Below are positions 1-11,522 of a stretch of DNA of 64,000 bases, piece by piece. Position 1 is the stretch's first letter. Each line of letters starts with the position of its first letter. The notes beneath the pieces are model-generated. The model had not been told where the DNA came from and did no database searches. It worked only from the letters and a program-made list of their open reading frames with translations. The DNA is from Paratrimastix pyriformis. Lineage: Eukaryota > Preaxostyla > Paratrimastigidae. The DNA is taken from NCBI GenBank assembly GCA_027972325.1, contig JAPMOS010000055.1, positions 1 through 64,000 on the forward strand, given 5' to 3'. Position numbers and translations under genes: made by a program.

Positions 1-1150
1 AGAAAAGACATTATTTTAAAAGGCCTGAACGGGAGGTTTACTCCCGACATACCATCGTGCGTGGGTGTAGCACACATAGACAGTGCTCGCGCGCAACCAC
101 GAGAAGTCTCTCCGCCGGTCCATCCGGGGTTGGAAAAGGAGAACGCCCAGCACGCACCACACGGACGCCAAGATCGGCACACGAGATTGGGAGGCAGAGG
201 AAGAGGAAGATGGACGTGAAGGAGGGTCAGAAGGGCAAGAAGTGGGGAGGTGGTGGAGGGGCGCCAGAACACTCGACTTGGCCGCAGCCGGCTTGGTTGG
301 AGCGGGGCGGCCCGCGCAAACGGCCCCTTGATCGCCTTTCCATCCCGCCTGGGCGAGACCCGGCAGGACTGTAGGAGCGGCTTCCCCTGCTCAGTCTGGA
401 CCGGACCGGGGCCGGCACCGAGGCGGCAGGGCGGAGGCGGGGCGGCGTCACCTCCCGGGCAGGCGGGAGCAGGCAACTTCCGTGGAGGTCGCCTCCGTGC
501 GCGCAGCCTTCTTGGCCGAGGGCGAGGCATCCGCTTGCGTGTGCTTCGGTGAGCGTGAACGGACGCGGAACGGGGAGTCTTGTTGCACCTCGTCGCCGAT
601 GAATCAGATGATGAGTGAGACCGGGAATGGACACGTCCCGGTCCCCACCACGTTGATGGGTACGCGTAGGAAAACATTCTGGCGAAGTTGGAGGGTCAGA
701 AGAGTCGTCAGTTGAGGATGCCGAAGAGTGGCGAGATGAGATGGTGGAGCGTCGTCTCGATACTTGAGATAGCACTGCCACATAAACGAGGACAATAGTT
801 TCTGGATCCAGACGGCAATGCGATCCCGAGACACAGCTGGAGAACAGCCCTTCTGCAGCGATTCAATGATGCCCTTCAACAAGGTACTCGAAGGAAGCGC
901 TCCAGAAGAGAAACCCAAATGCCCAAAGAGTTTGCAAAATTCATCCAGCATCGAATTCTCGAAAGTAGAAATGTGGTCAAGGTCGTGGAAGACCAGATCA
1001 TCTTCCTCAGCGCGATTGAAAATTCAAGAAACACTTCGCGCTTGCCACATTGTGCGTGCTCTTTTAGAAAATGAACTTGAAAGTCACTAAGATGATTCTC
1101 CTCGGCAATATGCATGCACGAGGGAACAGAGCACGCAATTTGAATGTGCT
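1..1150. other. GC-rich stretch without a recognisable gene
   Basis: No convincing gene was found. Several overlapping open frames exist on both strands, but all look like products of the high GC content. The plus strand holds an acidic stretch near 690-770 (reading like EESSVEDAEEWRDEMVERR) and a charged frame around 800-1030 with no recognised family. It could be an old retroelement or host fragment lying against the polymerase remnant that follows. I see no terminal repeat or target duplication that would define it. Confidence 0.4.
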
Positions 1151-1156
1151 GATCGG

Positions 1157-2454
1157 CTAGAACCCCGGAGAGTCCATCTTGTCGGCGATGTGGAGGACTG
1201 CTTCGGCATCGTAGACGCAGTAGCGGATGATGTTTTCGAGGCAATGCTCGGGGTTCTCCGTTGCCGCATTCGGGTCCATCATGATCTTGTTCATCACAGC
1301 GTAGCTCATGTTGTGACGCTGCTTGAGCGGTAGCTTGAGTGCACCCAGAATCGTGTCCAGCGCTGTTATTGGGGGCGTCACCTGGACGATATTGACTCTT
1401 CGCCCAGTACATCATATCAACCATGTGGACACGGAGGCCGAACAGTGAGCTGTAGACGTAAGCGAGGCCCGAGCCCTTGTATGGAGCCGCCATTTGCGTT
1501 TGAGCAAAGGCACCACATCGCTTCATGATCCACGGGTAATCGTACCCGGCTGGGCGCTTATTCTCCGGCTCATCTGTCTTCTTTTTGGCTTGTTGCGAAA
1601 ACGGCTGCTGGTTACTGTTCCATCCCACGAGGATCTCTCGCTCTGCGCTCTTGGCACGGACCCAACTGATAAAGGCGCAGCACATCCCAGCCTCAGACGA
1701 GTCGACGTGCACAGCGACGTTTGCCGGAAGCCTTGTGGAATCCAACTCGACCGGCACCTCGCCTTCCCACAAGAACGCATGTTTCTCCGTCACTCGTTGA
1801 ATGAGTACGCGGCGCAGATCATGCCGATGTGCGCGAGAGGATCATCTGGAAGAGGAACACCGGGGGTGGAAGAGTACGTCTCAATATCGTACGCCACCAT
1901 CGCGATTTCGCCGAGATGGAACTGGATATCGAATTCATTGATGGCCTTTTCCAGGACGTCGCGTTGCTTCTCTTGGCTGGCGCGGAAGCAGTCTTCTTGT
2001 TGGAGCACGGGGTCGAACGGAATGGACTGGCGGTACTCAATCTTGCCGTCTTGGCGGACGAAGTAGAACGCGTTCCTGAAGACGAGTGCATTGCTGTACG
2101 TCTGGCGCAGCGGTTCACGCGTCGCGTCAATGTCGAAAAGCATCTTGATCTCGTTCCTGACGGCACGCTGGCTCGTCTCTGTCCGAGTAATGGTAGCTCC
2201 ATCGGTTCTTCGGAGCTCTCAACGACAGGTGCCGCCGGAGGCTGATATGGGGAAGGGTTGTTTCCGTACCGCACTTGCCATGCTCCACGACCCATTTGGC
2301 GTATCGGGCAAGCAGCGGGTGAACGACCTTCATGTATTGTTTCCTGTCGCGCGATTTGGACACTTTTCTCGGAGCACAGCTTCGTCAAATTCGCCCGAAA
2401 CCCCTCATCGAATCCGGTCACGAGGCGAGTAAACTCAACAACGAGGTTTTGCAT
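1157..2454 (-). pseudogene. Family B DNA polymerase remnant, exonuclease region
   Basis: Three 3'-5' exonuclease landmarks of family B DNA polymerases can be read on the minus strand in the right order: DIETYS (exo I), a GWNSN...YDYPWI stretch (exo II) and YCVYDAEAV (exo III). The upstream part has no recognisable motif and may be the N-terminal domain. In this family the exonuclease proofreads the viral replicative polymerase. The DIETYS form is closer to cellular and giant-virus polymerases than to the protein-primed type, but that is a motif-level impression. The gene is an old, broken copy belonging to element A. Confidence 0.6.
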
Positions 2455-2621
2455 CTGGTTTTAGAGGACCAAAAATCCATTTACAGATTTCTGAAATCTT
2501 CTTAGAATTTGCGAATTCACGAAGAACGTTCCTCTGCAAGTCTCCGTTGCACCGCCTGGGCCTCAGAAAGGGCTTCACGCCACGGCATAGATGAAGGTCG
2601 GTTCTGCTCATAGAAACTTGC

Positions 2622-2634
2622 CGGAAGATCTACA
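2622..2634. repeat. Left target site duplication of the 1.5-kb retroposon
   Basis: CGGAAGATCTACA occurs here and again at 4121-4133, directly after the (AC)n tail. The two 13-bp copies bracket the retroposon exactly, which is the signature of target-primed insertion. Confidence 0.9.
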
Positions 2635-3399
2635 TTCTCCGGCACTATTCTCAGTTCAACACGATTTACGCAGGGCTATGGCCTGCGAAATCACTGCGGT
2701 GAATGATGATCTGGACGACGCAACCATTGCTTTTATTGAAAAACATGCTTCTATTCTTGATGAAGAAGATCCATTTCTGTGCTTTATTGACGAGCTCGAC
2801 GATCATCGAGCTATCTTCCGGAGCATGGACCAGCTGAGCCGTCTTTCCTTCACTTCTACCATGATCCTGAGTTTGGCAAACTTTTGGGTATTTGGTGGCC
2901 TCTGAGAAGCGCATCCCGTCGACCAAGCTGCTTCAGCGCATCAGTTTGAGCATTCTACGGTCGGCGGGGGGCGATCAATCTCTGTGCTGTCAAAAGCTTG
3001 CGCAATTGATTCAATTCATTTGTGGTGCCACCATTTTCAATTTGGAGTCTTCCAGCAAGCCCGTTACTGTATCGCGAGTATCGATGGCGACCCCGTTCCC
3101 GCCCGACCTGTTGCTTCGGTGAACCCGTCCATTGCTTCGCCGCAATCCGGCCTGTGTCCAAAGTCACCGAGCACTGTCAAACAGCCTCCCGGAAAAGTGA
3201 CCGCACATTGCATCGACCCTCAGCTGCCCCGCTTCAGCTTGAGGTGGTACAAGTCGGCCACGCCCGCCATCCCCTGAACCTTCACCAGCGAAGAAGACAG
3301 GGTTGAGGAGAAGGCTGACAGCAATCCTTTGCTGTGCGCCCTGCTGTTGCCCACCAGCAGCCCGCGCCGGTCGGGAATCCGTTCGCCAAGGTGCCGCCC

Positions 3400-3625
3400 C
3401 AGCCCCCACTGCATCTGCACCAGCCCCCTGCATCTGCACTAGCCCCCACTGCATCTGCACCAGCCCCACTGCATCTGCACCAGCCCCCATTGCACTGCAC
3501 CAGCCCCCACTGCGACTCCCTGTGGCCCCTGCCCCTGCCCCTGCCCCTGCCCTGCCCATGCCCATGCCCCTGCCCAAATTGCCCCTGCCCATGCTGCCCC
3601 TGCCCATGCCCCCTGCGCTTGTCCC
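3400..3625 (+). repeat. C-rich minisatellite
   Basis: Five or six imperfect units built on CTGCATCTGCACCAGCCCC are followed by a (CCCCTG)n-like tract. The long proline or glycine open frames across it on both strands are artefacts of the repeat. It lies inside the 1.5-kb retroposon. Confidence 0.85.
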
Positions 3626-4050
3626 TGCCCCAGCGCAAGGGCTTCTTGCCACGCCGAAGGGAGCCTCGCTCTGCCCCACGGATCTGGGGTTGAAGGGGAG
3701 CGGGGCGGCTCGAGTGCCCGCGGGACCGGACGGGCCGCGGAGGCGGGACTTTGGATGGTGGATCCGCCAGCAACACGCCCCGATGTTCGTGTTCCGCACC
3801 AGTACCAGATGGTACATGGGGACGCGGATGCCCAACGCCCAAGAAGTCCCAATGTAAGGGAATTGTGTTCCTTTCGGTTCAATCTTTTGTCCCGTTGTTC
3901 AGTCTTTTCCCTGATTTATCTCCTCGATCCACCCTATTCCTTGGTCCCCTCCCCCGTTCTTTTCTACCTCTCCCTGTCACCATAGCCCCGCCCCTAGCCC
4001 TAGTTGCCCGCAGAATTGCGGGGACATGGAGGACTGGGGTCATGTTACCC

Positions 4051-4064
4051 CCGGCTTCGGCCGG
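4051..4064 (+). other. TTCG-loop hairpin in retroposon 3' region
   Basis: CCGGCTTCGGCCGG folds into a five-pair stem closed by a C(UUCG)G tetraloop, preceded by ATGTTACCC. The LINE at 53.5-62.7 kb has ATGTTACCCG then CGGGCTTCGGCCCG near its own 3' end. Stem pairs differ but pairing is kept, which suggests a conserved RNA signal for the reverse transcriptase. Confidence 0.75.
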
Positions 4065-4103
4065 AATCGGGAGTTTTGCATCTCTATGTTGCAAACATGT
4101 ATG

Positions 4104-4120
4104 ACACACACACACACACA
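4104..4120 (+). repeat. (AC)n 3' tail of retroposon
   Basis: Eight AC units form the tail immediately before the right target duplication. Instead of poly(A), this retroposon and the large LINE end in a dinucleotide microsatellite. Confidence 0.85.
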
Positions 4121-4133
4121 CGGAAGATCTACA
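4121..4133. repeat. Right target site duplication of the 1.5-kb retroposon
   Basis: Second copy of CGGAAGATCTACA, identical over 13 bp to 2622-2634. It marks the downstream boundary of the insertion within the recombinase gene. Confidence 0.9.
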
Positions 4134-6217
4134 ACTTTCCCTTCTTCGTCAATGTAGTTTCGCTTGATGTAACGTGCCTCGTGCATCTCTGTCCCATGTC
4201 CCATTATTCGGGCAATTTCGAGGGATAGATCGTGGTTGCCGCGATAAACCTCGCCGAATGTTGTTGAGAAGACGATCCGGATTGTGTCCACGTTGAGGCC
4301 CTGCTGATCAAATGCGCTTTCGACCAGCAAGTGGAATTGTGAGCCGTACCTCTTCTTCTCTTGGGGTGTTGGGATGAGAACTTCGTTGCTGTTTCCGATC
4401 ACATGCGCTTGGGCCCTGAACAGATCGTACAGCTCGGTCGGCAACGCAATCTCGGTGGTGCCATAACGGCCGCTCGTTTTGTAAGCATTACGAATGAGGA
4501 GATGCCTTTCCCAATCAATCCAATTCACCTTAAGATTCCCGTCAGCTGGTCGAGTCACATTCAGAAGGATGATTTCTTCCGCACGCAAAGGCGGTAACAG
4601 AATGTACAGACTTGTTATGAGCGCGTATCTTGTAGCTAATTTCATGCGGTCATCAACTCTCGGCGGCTTGTGCGCAAAGGTTACGTTTTTGGGATCAGCC
4701 ATCAGATTCTTGAGCGCCACATTTTCGGGGAGTTCCAGGAGTCTGTGATACTCACCCAGCCTGCGAAGCTGCTTGTCGACAAGAATATTAAACGGCACCC
4801 AGCGAGCCATCTGTTTTGCTGTCAAAGTGCTCGGAGAGACTCCATCACTCTTCAACTCCCTCAGCAGCCTGCTGTAAAATTGTTTGTAGGGTCGCATTGT
4901 CGCCAAAGGAAGGTTGATGTTGTTGATGTAGCCATACACCGCCGCTGCGATGCTGGCCCTCATCGATGGCGTCAGGTCTGGAGCAACGATCGCTTTCCGA
5001 ACCTCATCTGTGCTCTTAAAGAAGGTCTTCGTCCGGAGTTCGGCCGGGAGTCTTGAGTACAAGCGCTGGAGCCCAGCCGAGTATTGTGCTTTTGTCGTTG
5101 GCGCATAGGGTTCTCCTGAGGGGGCACTAGTGAGATCTGCCTCTTGTACGAGCTTTTGGATGCGGCCTGCACTTCCTGGGGAAATGGGTCCGACATCGGG
5201 GCCATTATCGTCGTCAAGAATCTCGCCTCCGGAAGGAAGGTTGCCGATTACGGCTGGCTCGGGGTGCCTCTTCAGATGGTTGTTAAACGAGACCCGGACA
5301 CCGCGGCGACTACTGTCCACGGTAACATTTGGGGAGATCCAGCCACAGAGAGTACACACCAGCTGGCCATCCGTGTTGAACGCAGCGCCCTTCTTCGCAT
5401 AATCCCCAAGGAGGTTTTCCGTATCTTCGGTTTCCATGATCATCATCCGCGGAGCTTCGGGCTCTTCTTTTTCTTCTGGTTCATCCTCATCTTCTTCCTC
5501 CTCTTCCCCGTCTTCATCGAGATCCTCTGGCTCCCCAAGCACCATCGGTGGTGCCTGAACCTTTGCCATTACCTCCCCAACCATTCGGATCATCTCCAAT
5601 CTTAGGGCCGAAATGTCGTTCCGGATTGTCTCCTCCGATCGACGGATGGCGTCGTAAATCGCTGCGAGATCGTGTTGCGGGGCAGGCGGAGCCTGGACAG
5701 GCTGTGCTATCATCGGCATCTGAGGATCAGGAACTTCTTCTGCAAAGATTGGAAACTCCGGCGCCGGAAGAGGCTCGGGAACAGGCTCTGGCTCCGGAAG
5801 AGGCTCAGGTTCGGGAACAGGCTCTGGCTCCGGAAGAGGCTCAGGTTCGGGCTCCGCGATCGGCAGGATGGGCGCAGGCATAGGAACCTGCTCCGCGATC
5901 GGCAGGATCGGTGTCGCGACGTGTGGGGCCTCCCGGTTGAGCGGCGGAGGAAAATGGGAGAACGTCCTGAGGTGGGCCGAGCTGCTTAATGTCTCCTCAA
6001 TTGCCCGTTGAGAAGACAATTTCATCAGCACATCTCCGTCTTCCCGTGTGACTTGCGACCAATCCCAAGTAATCCCTGATGCAAGGAGAGCTTCGACTGC
6101 CCGCGCGCCACTAACTGGTCTGGTGGGAAGCTGCTCATACCCGACGTACTTCAGATATTTGACCAGGTTCCGCTTTGCGGTTTCCTGGATTCCGGTGAGA
6201 ATAAGCGACTGACTCAT
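4134..6217 (-). CDS. Tyrosine recombinase with Pro-Glu repeats and C2H2 finger (element A)
   Basis: The protein starts at MSQSLILTG. It has an N-terminal region, then Pro-Glu repeats around residues 115-155 (PEPEPLPEPEPVPEP), an acidic stretch near 225-255, a zinc-finger-like CTLCGW...HLKRH segment near 290-320 and a C-terminal catalytic domain. Recombinase landmarks are PPLRAEE (first Arg), TIRIVFSTTFG (second box) and MGHGTEMHEARYIKRNY with the likely nucleophile Tyr. Such enzymes integrate or excise circular DNA or resolve multimers. The 1.5-kb retroposon sits in the 3' part of the gene. A shorter recombinase of the same type lies at 38365-39096. Confidence 0.75.
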
Positions 6218-6289
6218 GGCTTTGTTTTGGCTCCTGATAATTCATATCCAATTTTAGAACTCAAAAAATTGAGGAATTTTGGATGGCAT

Positions 6290-6841
6290 TTACAATACCC
6301 CAACTTCTCTCGCGAAGGCCCGCCGTCGCCTATCGTAGGCTGGATCCGACTCAGCGACCGTACGACGGAATGCAGCCTCGCGAGCGGCCTCAATTTCGCT
6401 CGCCGAAGGCGGGGGTAATGTCACGGTGTACTGCGGCGATACTAGTGCCCGAGGCGGAAGAGGCGCCGGCACGAATGGATCCGGCTGAGCAGGCATCCAC
6501 AGCAAGCAAAGTAGCGTTTGGAACAACCAAAGGCGATCCGCGGCTCGCCTTTGGTTGTTCCTTACATGTCGCTTGAGCGAAGCCGGAACGTGCCGTGCCG
6601 GCGCCTCTGCCGGCCGTGGTCCGAGGGCCTTCAGATTTGTTCGGTAGGTCTTCATAATCTGGGCTCGCTCAGGGAGTGTCGACGCAGCTTGGAGGCGGCT
6701 GACAATATCTTGTTTGAGACTCAGGCGACGCGCGTTGTATTCGCGCAGCCGCTGCCGCCTCGGCTCAAGTTCGGCTCGCTTTTCTTCCCGTTTCTGACGG
6801 GCTTCTGCAGCCTTTGCCTGCTTCTTCTGCTCCTCAGTCAT
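6290..6841 (-). CDS. Basic coiled-coil protein, function unknown (element A)
   Basis: About 183 aa. The first 60 residues are a charged helix (EEQKKQAKAAEARQKREEK...), followed by a basic segment (RHVPASLKRHVRNNQRR), a short hydrophobic stretch (LWLFQTLLCLLWM) and a proline-rich linker. I do not recognise a family. It overlaps the next gene upstream by a few bases, as expected for tightly packed viral genes, and lies between the recombinase and the virion module. A structural or DNA-binding role is only a guess. Confidence 0.5.
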   Translation of the reverse strand: MTEEQKKQAKAAEARQKREEKRAELEPRRQRLREYNARRLSLKQDIVSRLQAASTLPERAQIMKTYRTNLKALGPRPAEAPARHVPASLKRHVRNNQRRAADRLWLFQTLLCLLWMPAQPDPFVPAPLPPRALVSPQYTVTLPPPSASEIEAAREAAFRRTVAESDPAYDRRRRAFAREVGVL

Positions 6842-7382
6842 TCCAGCGTACTTCTGACCAAAATAACGGAGAGGACACTCCCATCATCGCACGCATCGCC
6901 GCAGTTCGATCATGCGTCCGGTCAAATGCCTCGTGATAAACCCTCTTCATTTCTTGCTTGACTTCTTCCGGATAGCGCGGCTTCGCATTGTGCTTCTTCA
7001 TCGCCTTAACAAATTTCTCCGCCCGCCGCCACAGCTCGTCCTGGGCTGCCTCTTCATAAGGCGACCCATCCCATTTGGTGCAATAATACAGGCGCGCAAT
7101 ATCGTCAAATTTCTCTAATGCGATATCAACCTTCTGACCCTTCGTTTTTGCTGGGGCAGGCGGCGCACGCACGCTATAGGTAAATCCTGGGGCAAGAGGC
7201 ACCCGATTAGGATCTGCGGGCTTCTTTGCTGTGAGACTCACACTCGTACCGTTCAAGAAATTGAGCATCTGGCTTGCTTTTGCTGCATACAAAAAATCAT
7301 GGGACGCAACATCATCGAAAATCGGGGCCTTTTCGCCACAGGGGGCATTATGTCGATGTCTCGCCTTGTCCACGAAGATCAC
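6834..7382 (-). CDS. Small basic protein, counterpart of the 220-aa gene of element B
   Basis: The middle of the protein (LYYCTKWDGSPYEEA...YPEEVKQEMKRVYHEAF) follows the same pattern as YFLTNWRGD...MNEAEKAAVKQAYQAAK in the element B gene at 52134-52796, and both sit directly after the 311-aa gene. Sequence identity is low, so homology rests mainly on position and pattern. No ATG opens the frame at the far 5' end, so the true start is uncertain. The function is unknown; the charged, helical composition would fit a virion or DNA-associated protein. Confidence 0.45.
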   Translation of the reverse strand: MIFVDKARHRHNAPCGEKAPIFDDVASHDFLYAAKASQMLNFLNGTSVSLTAKKPADPNRVPLAPGFTYSVRAPPAPAKTKGQKVDIALEKFDDIARLYYCTKWDGSPYEEAAQDELWRRAEKFVKAMKKHNAKPRYPEEVKQEMKRVYHEAFDRTHDRTAAMRAMMGVSSPLFWSEVRWND

Positions 7383-8282
7383 TCACCTTGGCAATACTCA
7401 CGAGTTTGGCGAGTACTGTATCCTTGTTGATGCTTGAACCCTTGAAGCTGGTTAAGACGTTGCTCACGATCGCCATCACGTCAGCAGCTCCATTGAGAGC
7501 ACTGGTATCGATGTTCAGCGCAATATCCACCGTGCGCCGCACGAGGCCTTCCCTGTCGCCCTTGATCACAAACGCATCAAACCAGTCAAAGAACTCATAC
7601 ACCACGTTTCGATACTTGAGGTTCAGATCAAGCAAGCTGTAGATATCCTTCGACACCACGGTATCACGGAGCAGTGTGAACTTGAGGGACTCCATCTTGT
7701 CGCACTGGAGTTTCGCAGCGAGCACCATCACGTACTTGTCCCACTCAACCGCGAACTGGCTGGTAGCATTTCTGTACGAGCGGTTGAAGCATGCGGCCTC
7801 ATGAGAGTTGATATAGTCGCGTACCTTGTTGATCTGGCGCGTGAAGCCGCTGCCGTCCGAGACCGACTGGAGTTGCCCTTCCGAAAGCACCATCCCGTAG
7901 CATCGCAGCTCCTCTACCATCTCGCCGAGCTCGCGCTTTGTGTCCACGTCCTCACTCCACCGCAACGTGTCGCCGTTCAGGAGGGGAAAGATGTATCGGT
8001 CAAACTTGAGTGAGCTGCGCATGATCTTGCTCGATGCGAGAAGCGGCACTTGGAGTTGCCATGAAGCCTTGATGTTGCGCTTCACCTTGTCCGCAAACTC
8101 TATCTCCACGATCTCGTCTGTGGGTTCGACAGGAGGGTTAGGAACGCCGGCCGGGTCGACGGCAAGCGTGGGAGGGGTGGCACGTTCACTGGTTCCATCA
8201 CCGTCGCAGCAGCGGAACGCGCCTGAAGATCTGCTTGGAGTGCTTTGACTTGAGCAGAGATTGCTTGTGTTGGTACAGCCAT
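7348..8282 (-). pseudogene. Copy A of the conserved 285/311-aa virus protein
   Basis: This is the element A counterpart of the intact gene at 51142-52077; the two proteins are almost identical over most of their length (CFNRSYRNAT..., LLDLNLKYRNVVYEFFDWF). A distant relative is also present in the AT-rich element at 31468-32325, sharing FADK, a YGxxLSxxQLQxxxDxSGxxxxIN-like segment and CFNRSY. The family is unknown to me. It lies next to the fibre gene in both A and B. This copy is broken. The start MAVPTQAISAQ at 8282 is preceded by the T-run and CGAAATG signal typical of this element. Confidence 0.65.
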
Positions 8283-8334
8283 TTCGACTTGGAAAAAATA
8301 GACACCTGCGAGTGCAACCGAAAAATGGCACGCT

Positions 8335-11300
8335 TTACTGCAGCTTTGACTTCACCAGCTCAAGCAGCGCCGCCATGCCGGAGCGCAGGTCATCAACTTG
8401 AGCTTGTAGCGAGACAATAGTGGCGTGCTGTTTCTGGATCTCGTTCAGCAGCATGAACGGCAACTTGTGATCGTAAAGGCCCTCCACTTCGCCGTCCTTC
8501 ATACGTACGAGATCGGGACACACGGTCACGGCTTCATCGGCAATCAAACCATAACACTTCGCGCCGGATGGATCGCTCCTATACCGGAAGTTAACCGGCC
8601 GCAGCCGATATAACGAGGACGTGTCTTCCATGTTGACGATATCGGTCTTGTACTTGGCAGCTGACCCAGGCAGGCCAATCTTACCGTCGTTGTCGATACG
8701 GAGGTCCAGGCCATCCGTATCCAGCGTTGTCTGGCGTGCGACAGTGAGTAGAACTTGGTCTTGTTGAGCTTGATAACGTCGACGCCTTCTGCGCGTAAGA
8801 AGATGCTGGGGTTGCTTGAGTTGGCTGCGTATATCGCACCTGATACATCGGCGAGATCACCACTACGTTCTGGTCGGACTGCATGGTGAGGGCATTCGTG
8901 TTCGCGACAGAAGCAGCTGCACCGGAACCAATGCGCATCTCAGCCCCGTTGACGGTGAGAGTGCCGTTCACGTACGTGTTGCCGGTGAGCGCGTTCACCG
9001 CGAACTGCGGCACTGCTGTCGTTCCAGATGTTCCGCTTGTCGACTCGTAAACGAACCCCGCCGAGTCAGCGTTGTATGTGCTCAGATGGATTGCTGGGCC
9101 AGTCAAACCAATCGGACTGCAACCTGGCGCAAAGATGTTAGTGTTCAGTGCGGTAGCGCCAACAGCGGAGTAATACATCCCCCAGTTTGGATCTGTGCCG
9201 TTCATCACCAGCCGCAACGTACTTCCAACAGGTCCAGTAACTTTATGGAAGCCGCATGATCCGTCACCAGCGCGGAGGGCATAGGTATTTATCGCCGAGT
9301 TGCTTGAAGCAGTGCGGGCAACGACAAGACCCGTTGAATCAGTACCCAGCAAGCCCGCGGAGGTCGTTCCGCCAACGGTGAGCGACCCACCAAGGATGTG
9401 ATTCCCACGGGAGTATGACGCGCCAGATGTGTTCACGGCAAAGTTAACGGCGCCGCTGTTATCCTCGACGATGAGACCCGTTCCGGCCGTTGAGGTGCCT
9501 GTCTTGAGACGTAAACAGTTGCCAGTGAGTGCGAGTGCAGTACATGACTGCGGAGTGCCCACACCATCAAGACCAGATCCCGCAGTGGAGCCACCCCAAT
9601 ACACGCCGCACGTTGTGTTCGAACCGCTCAGAAGCAACTTGAGGTTTCCCGCCGACGCAACTGAGGGAACAGTGAGGACACCACCGATCGTCGCCGCGCC
9701 GCTGGTTGAGAGTGTGGTGAAGGCGCTCGCACCAGTCGCATCACGCAACACGACGCTCGAGTTGGTTGCCGTCGCCGATCCTGTGGTCATGCTGAGTACT
9801 CCATCTGCCGCACGTGATACAAACCCTGTCGTGTAGCCACCGTACGTGAGCTTGAGGGCGCTGCCCATTGTGGTGTAGGACTCGGACGCGATGGAGTTAA
9901 TCACGAGGGCGCGCGTCGCATCAGGCCGGAATATCTTGCCGATGCCACCATTGATGCTGAACATGGAATCGCTGAGATCGTTCATCGTGAGGACCAGCTT
10001 CTCGCGCGTCGGAGCACTCGGTGGACGGATTGGATAGGTTGAGGCCACTACGCTCGTCGCATTCTGAAGGATGACCCACATGAACGGCACGACGTGAAGC
10101 ATGGCAAGCGACCCAACGAACTGGATGCTTGTCGCCCGGTTATCAATGGAGATGGCCGCTTCGGGCGCTGAAGTGAACGTGTTAGGACTCAAAATATCTA
10201 CGACGATTGGGCCCGCCGCGCAGGGCATCAGCCCGAGCAGATGTACGCTGTAGTTTGTGCTTTGCGCGCCTGAGCTCGTCCGTGCAATGATGCTGCTGCT
10301 AATCTGTGGGACACTCCAAACGCCGCCGGTGAACGCAAAGTTGTGGATCTCGGTAACGTTAGTGATTGCCGCAGACTTGATTGTGATGCCGCGGTACGAA
10401 AGGGTATACGGCGAGAGCGCGAGTTGCGTTCCCGTTAGCGTGGCTGCGAAGTCGGGTGAGAGCGTCGTCCCTACGGCGTGATCTAGCGCGGTCATGCAGA
10501 GAGGGCTCGTATCAACCGTCGTGAGATAGTCGTTCGTCACGTAGCTCCGTGCCGCCGTGTGCAGGAAGGTGAGCAGCACGACATTGCCCGTCCATATCGA
10601 ATCAGAATCATCACCCGTAACCGCGAGAGCCCCATCACCTCCAACTGTGAGATGCGTGGGAGTACCGACGGTCGTATCAGTGTTCAGTACGGCAGGAGTC
10701 CACGCGAAACGCTTGCCGGCAACCCATCCTGTACCGCTCTCAACGGAAAGGTGATAAGACGCGTCGAATGCATAACCTGGCGTGTTGCCGAACGACTCGA
10801 AGCCGGTGCGATCGCGATTAGCCACAACAGTGATGGCGCCATTCGTGCTATAAACGTCTCCCGAAGCAAGCCCGCTGAGTCTCAGAGTTTGCGCAGTGAG
10901 GTTGCCTCCGCGCACTGTAACGCCGTTCAAGTTCAGGTCAGTAAGAGAAGGCGTTGCTGTCTCCACGGTAGCAGTCACGAGTTTTGTTGCATTCACCATC
11001 CCATCACGCATCGTCACGCCATCCACACTCACGCCATGGTCGGCCGTACGTTCAGAAACCGTGTCCGCAACAAGCGATCCCGACGCATTGATCACCGCCG
11101 CGTTGATTGTCCCGTTTGCCGTCCGCTTCACGACCGTGCCCGACGAGGCCGCTTCGTTGTACGTGATATCCGCCACCCATTTCCCCAAGACCGTGTCGTA
11201 ACGCATCAGCCGTTTATCAGTGGTGTCGTCTGCAGCGATTGAGACGTCAGTGAGTTGCCGCAGCTTGAGGTCCATTGTTGGTGCTTGTGAGAGCGCGACG

Positions 11301-11479
11301 TTGCCATGAAACACAACATCACCCACGAAGTCGGACGCTCCAGTAACGGAAAGCGATGACGTGATAGCACCTGTTGGAAACTTGACCGGGTTGTTGCTAC
11401 TGGTTGTGATTTGTGCAGTTGATGCTCCAGGACAGAGAACGAGCTGCGCAGCTTGAATACTAGTGCTTGAGTCAGCCAT
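8335..11479 (-). pseudogene. Fibre/tail-spike protein with S74-type chaperone end (copy A)
   Basis: This is the element A copy of the 1048-aa gene at 47943-51089. Most of the length is repetitive beta-rich sequence full of Ser, Thr, Ala, Gly and Val with recurring VNASGSL/LTVNG-like patterns, typical of trimeric fibres. The C-terminal part (8335-8660) has the S74 intramolecular chaperone pattern YKTDI...LRPVNFRYR...YGLIADEAV...LNEIQKQH, which trims itself after helping trimerisation. It would be the host-recognition fibre of the particle. This copy is broken. ATG at 11479 follows T6 and CTAAATG. Confidence 0.75.
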
Positions 11480-11522
11480 TTAGCGACGACAAAAAATAGG
11501 TGGCTTCGCGACACTGTGCCGT

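Larger units (their letters stand above)
2635..4120 (+). mobile_element. Non-autonomous LINE-mobilised retroposon with (AC)n tail
   Basis: A 1486-bp insertion is flanked by perfect 13-bp direct repeats, ends in (AC)n, and has a GC hairpin with a TTCG loop about 40 bp before the tail. The same hairpin and tail end the 9.2-kb LINE at 53483-62704, so both probably used the same kind of reverse transcriptase. No reverse transcriptase is visible inside. The first 300 bp read as an acidic open frame on the plus strand (MACEITAVNDDLDD...), so a retrocopied transcript or a short chimeric retroposon are both possible. It interrupts the 3' part of the element A tyrosine recombinase gene. Confidence 0.8.

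Noticed and set aside
3164-3882. Long Pro-rich and Gly-rich open frames on both strands
   Set aside because: Produced by the C-rich minisatellite; no conserved domain.
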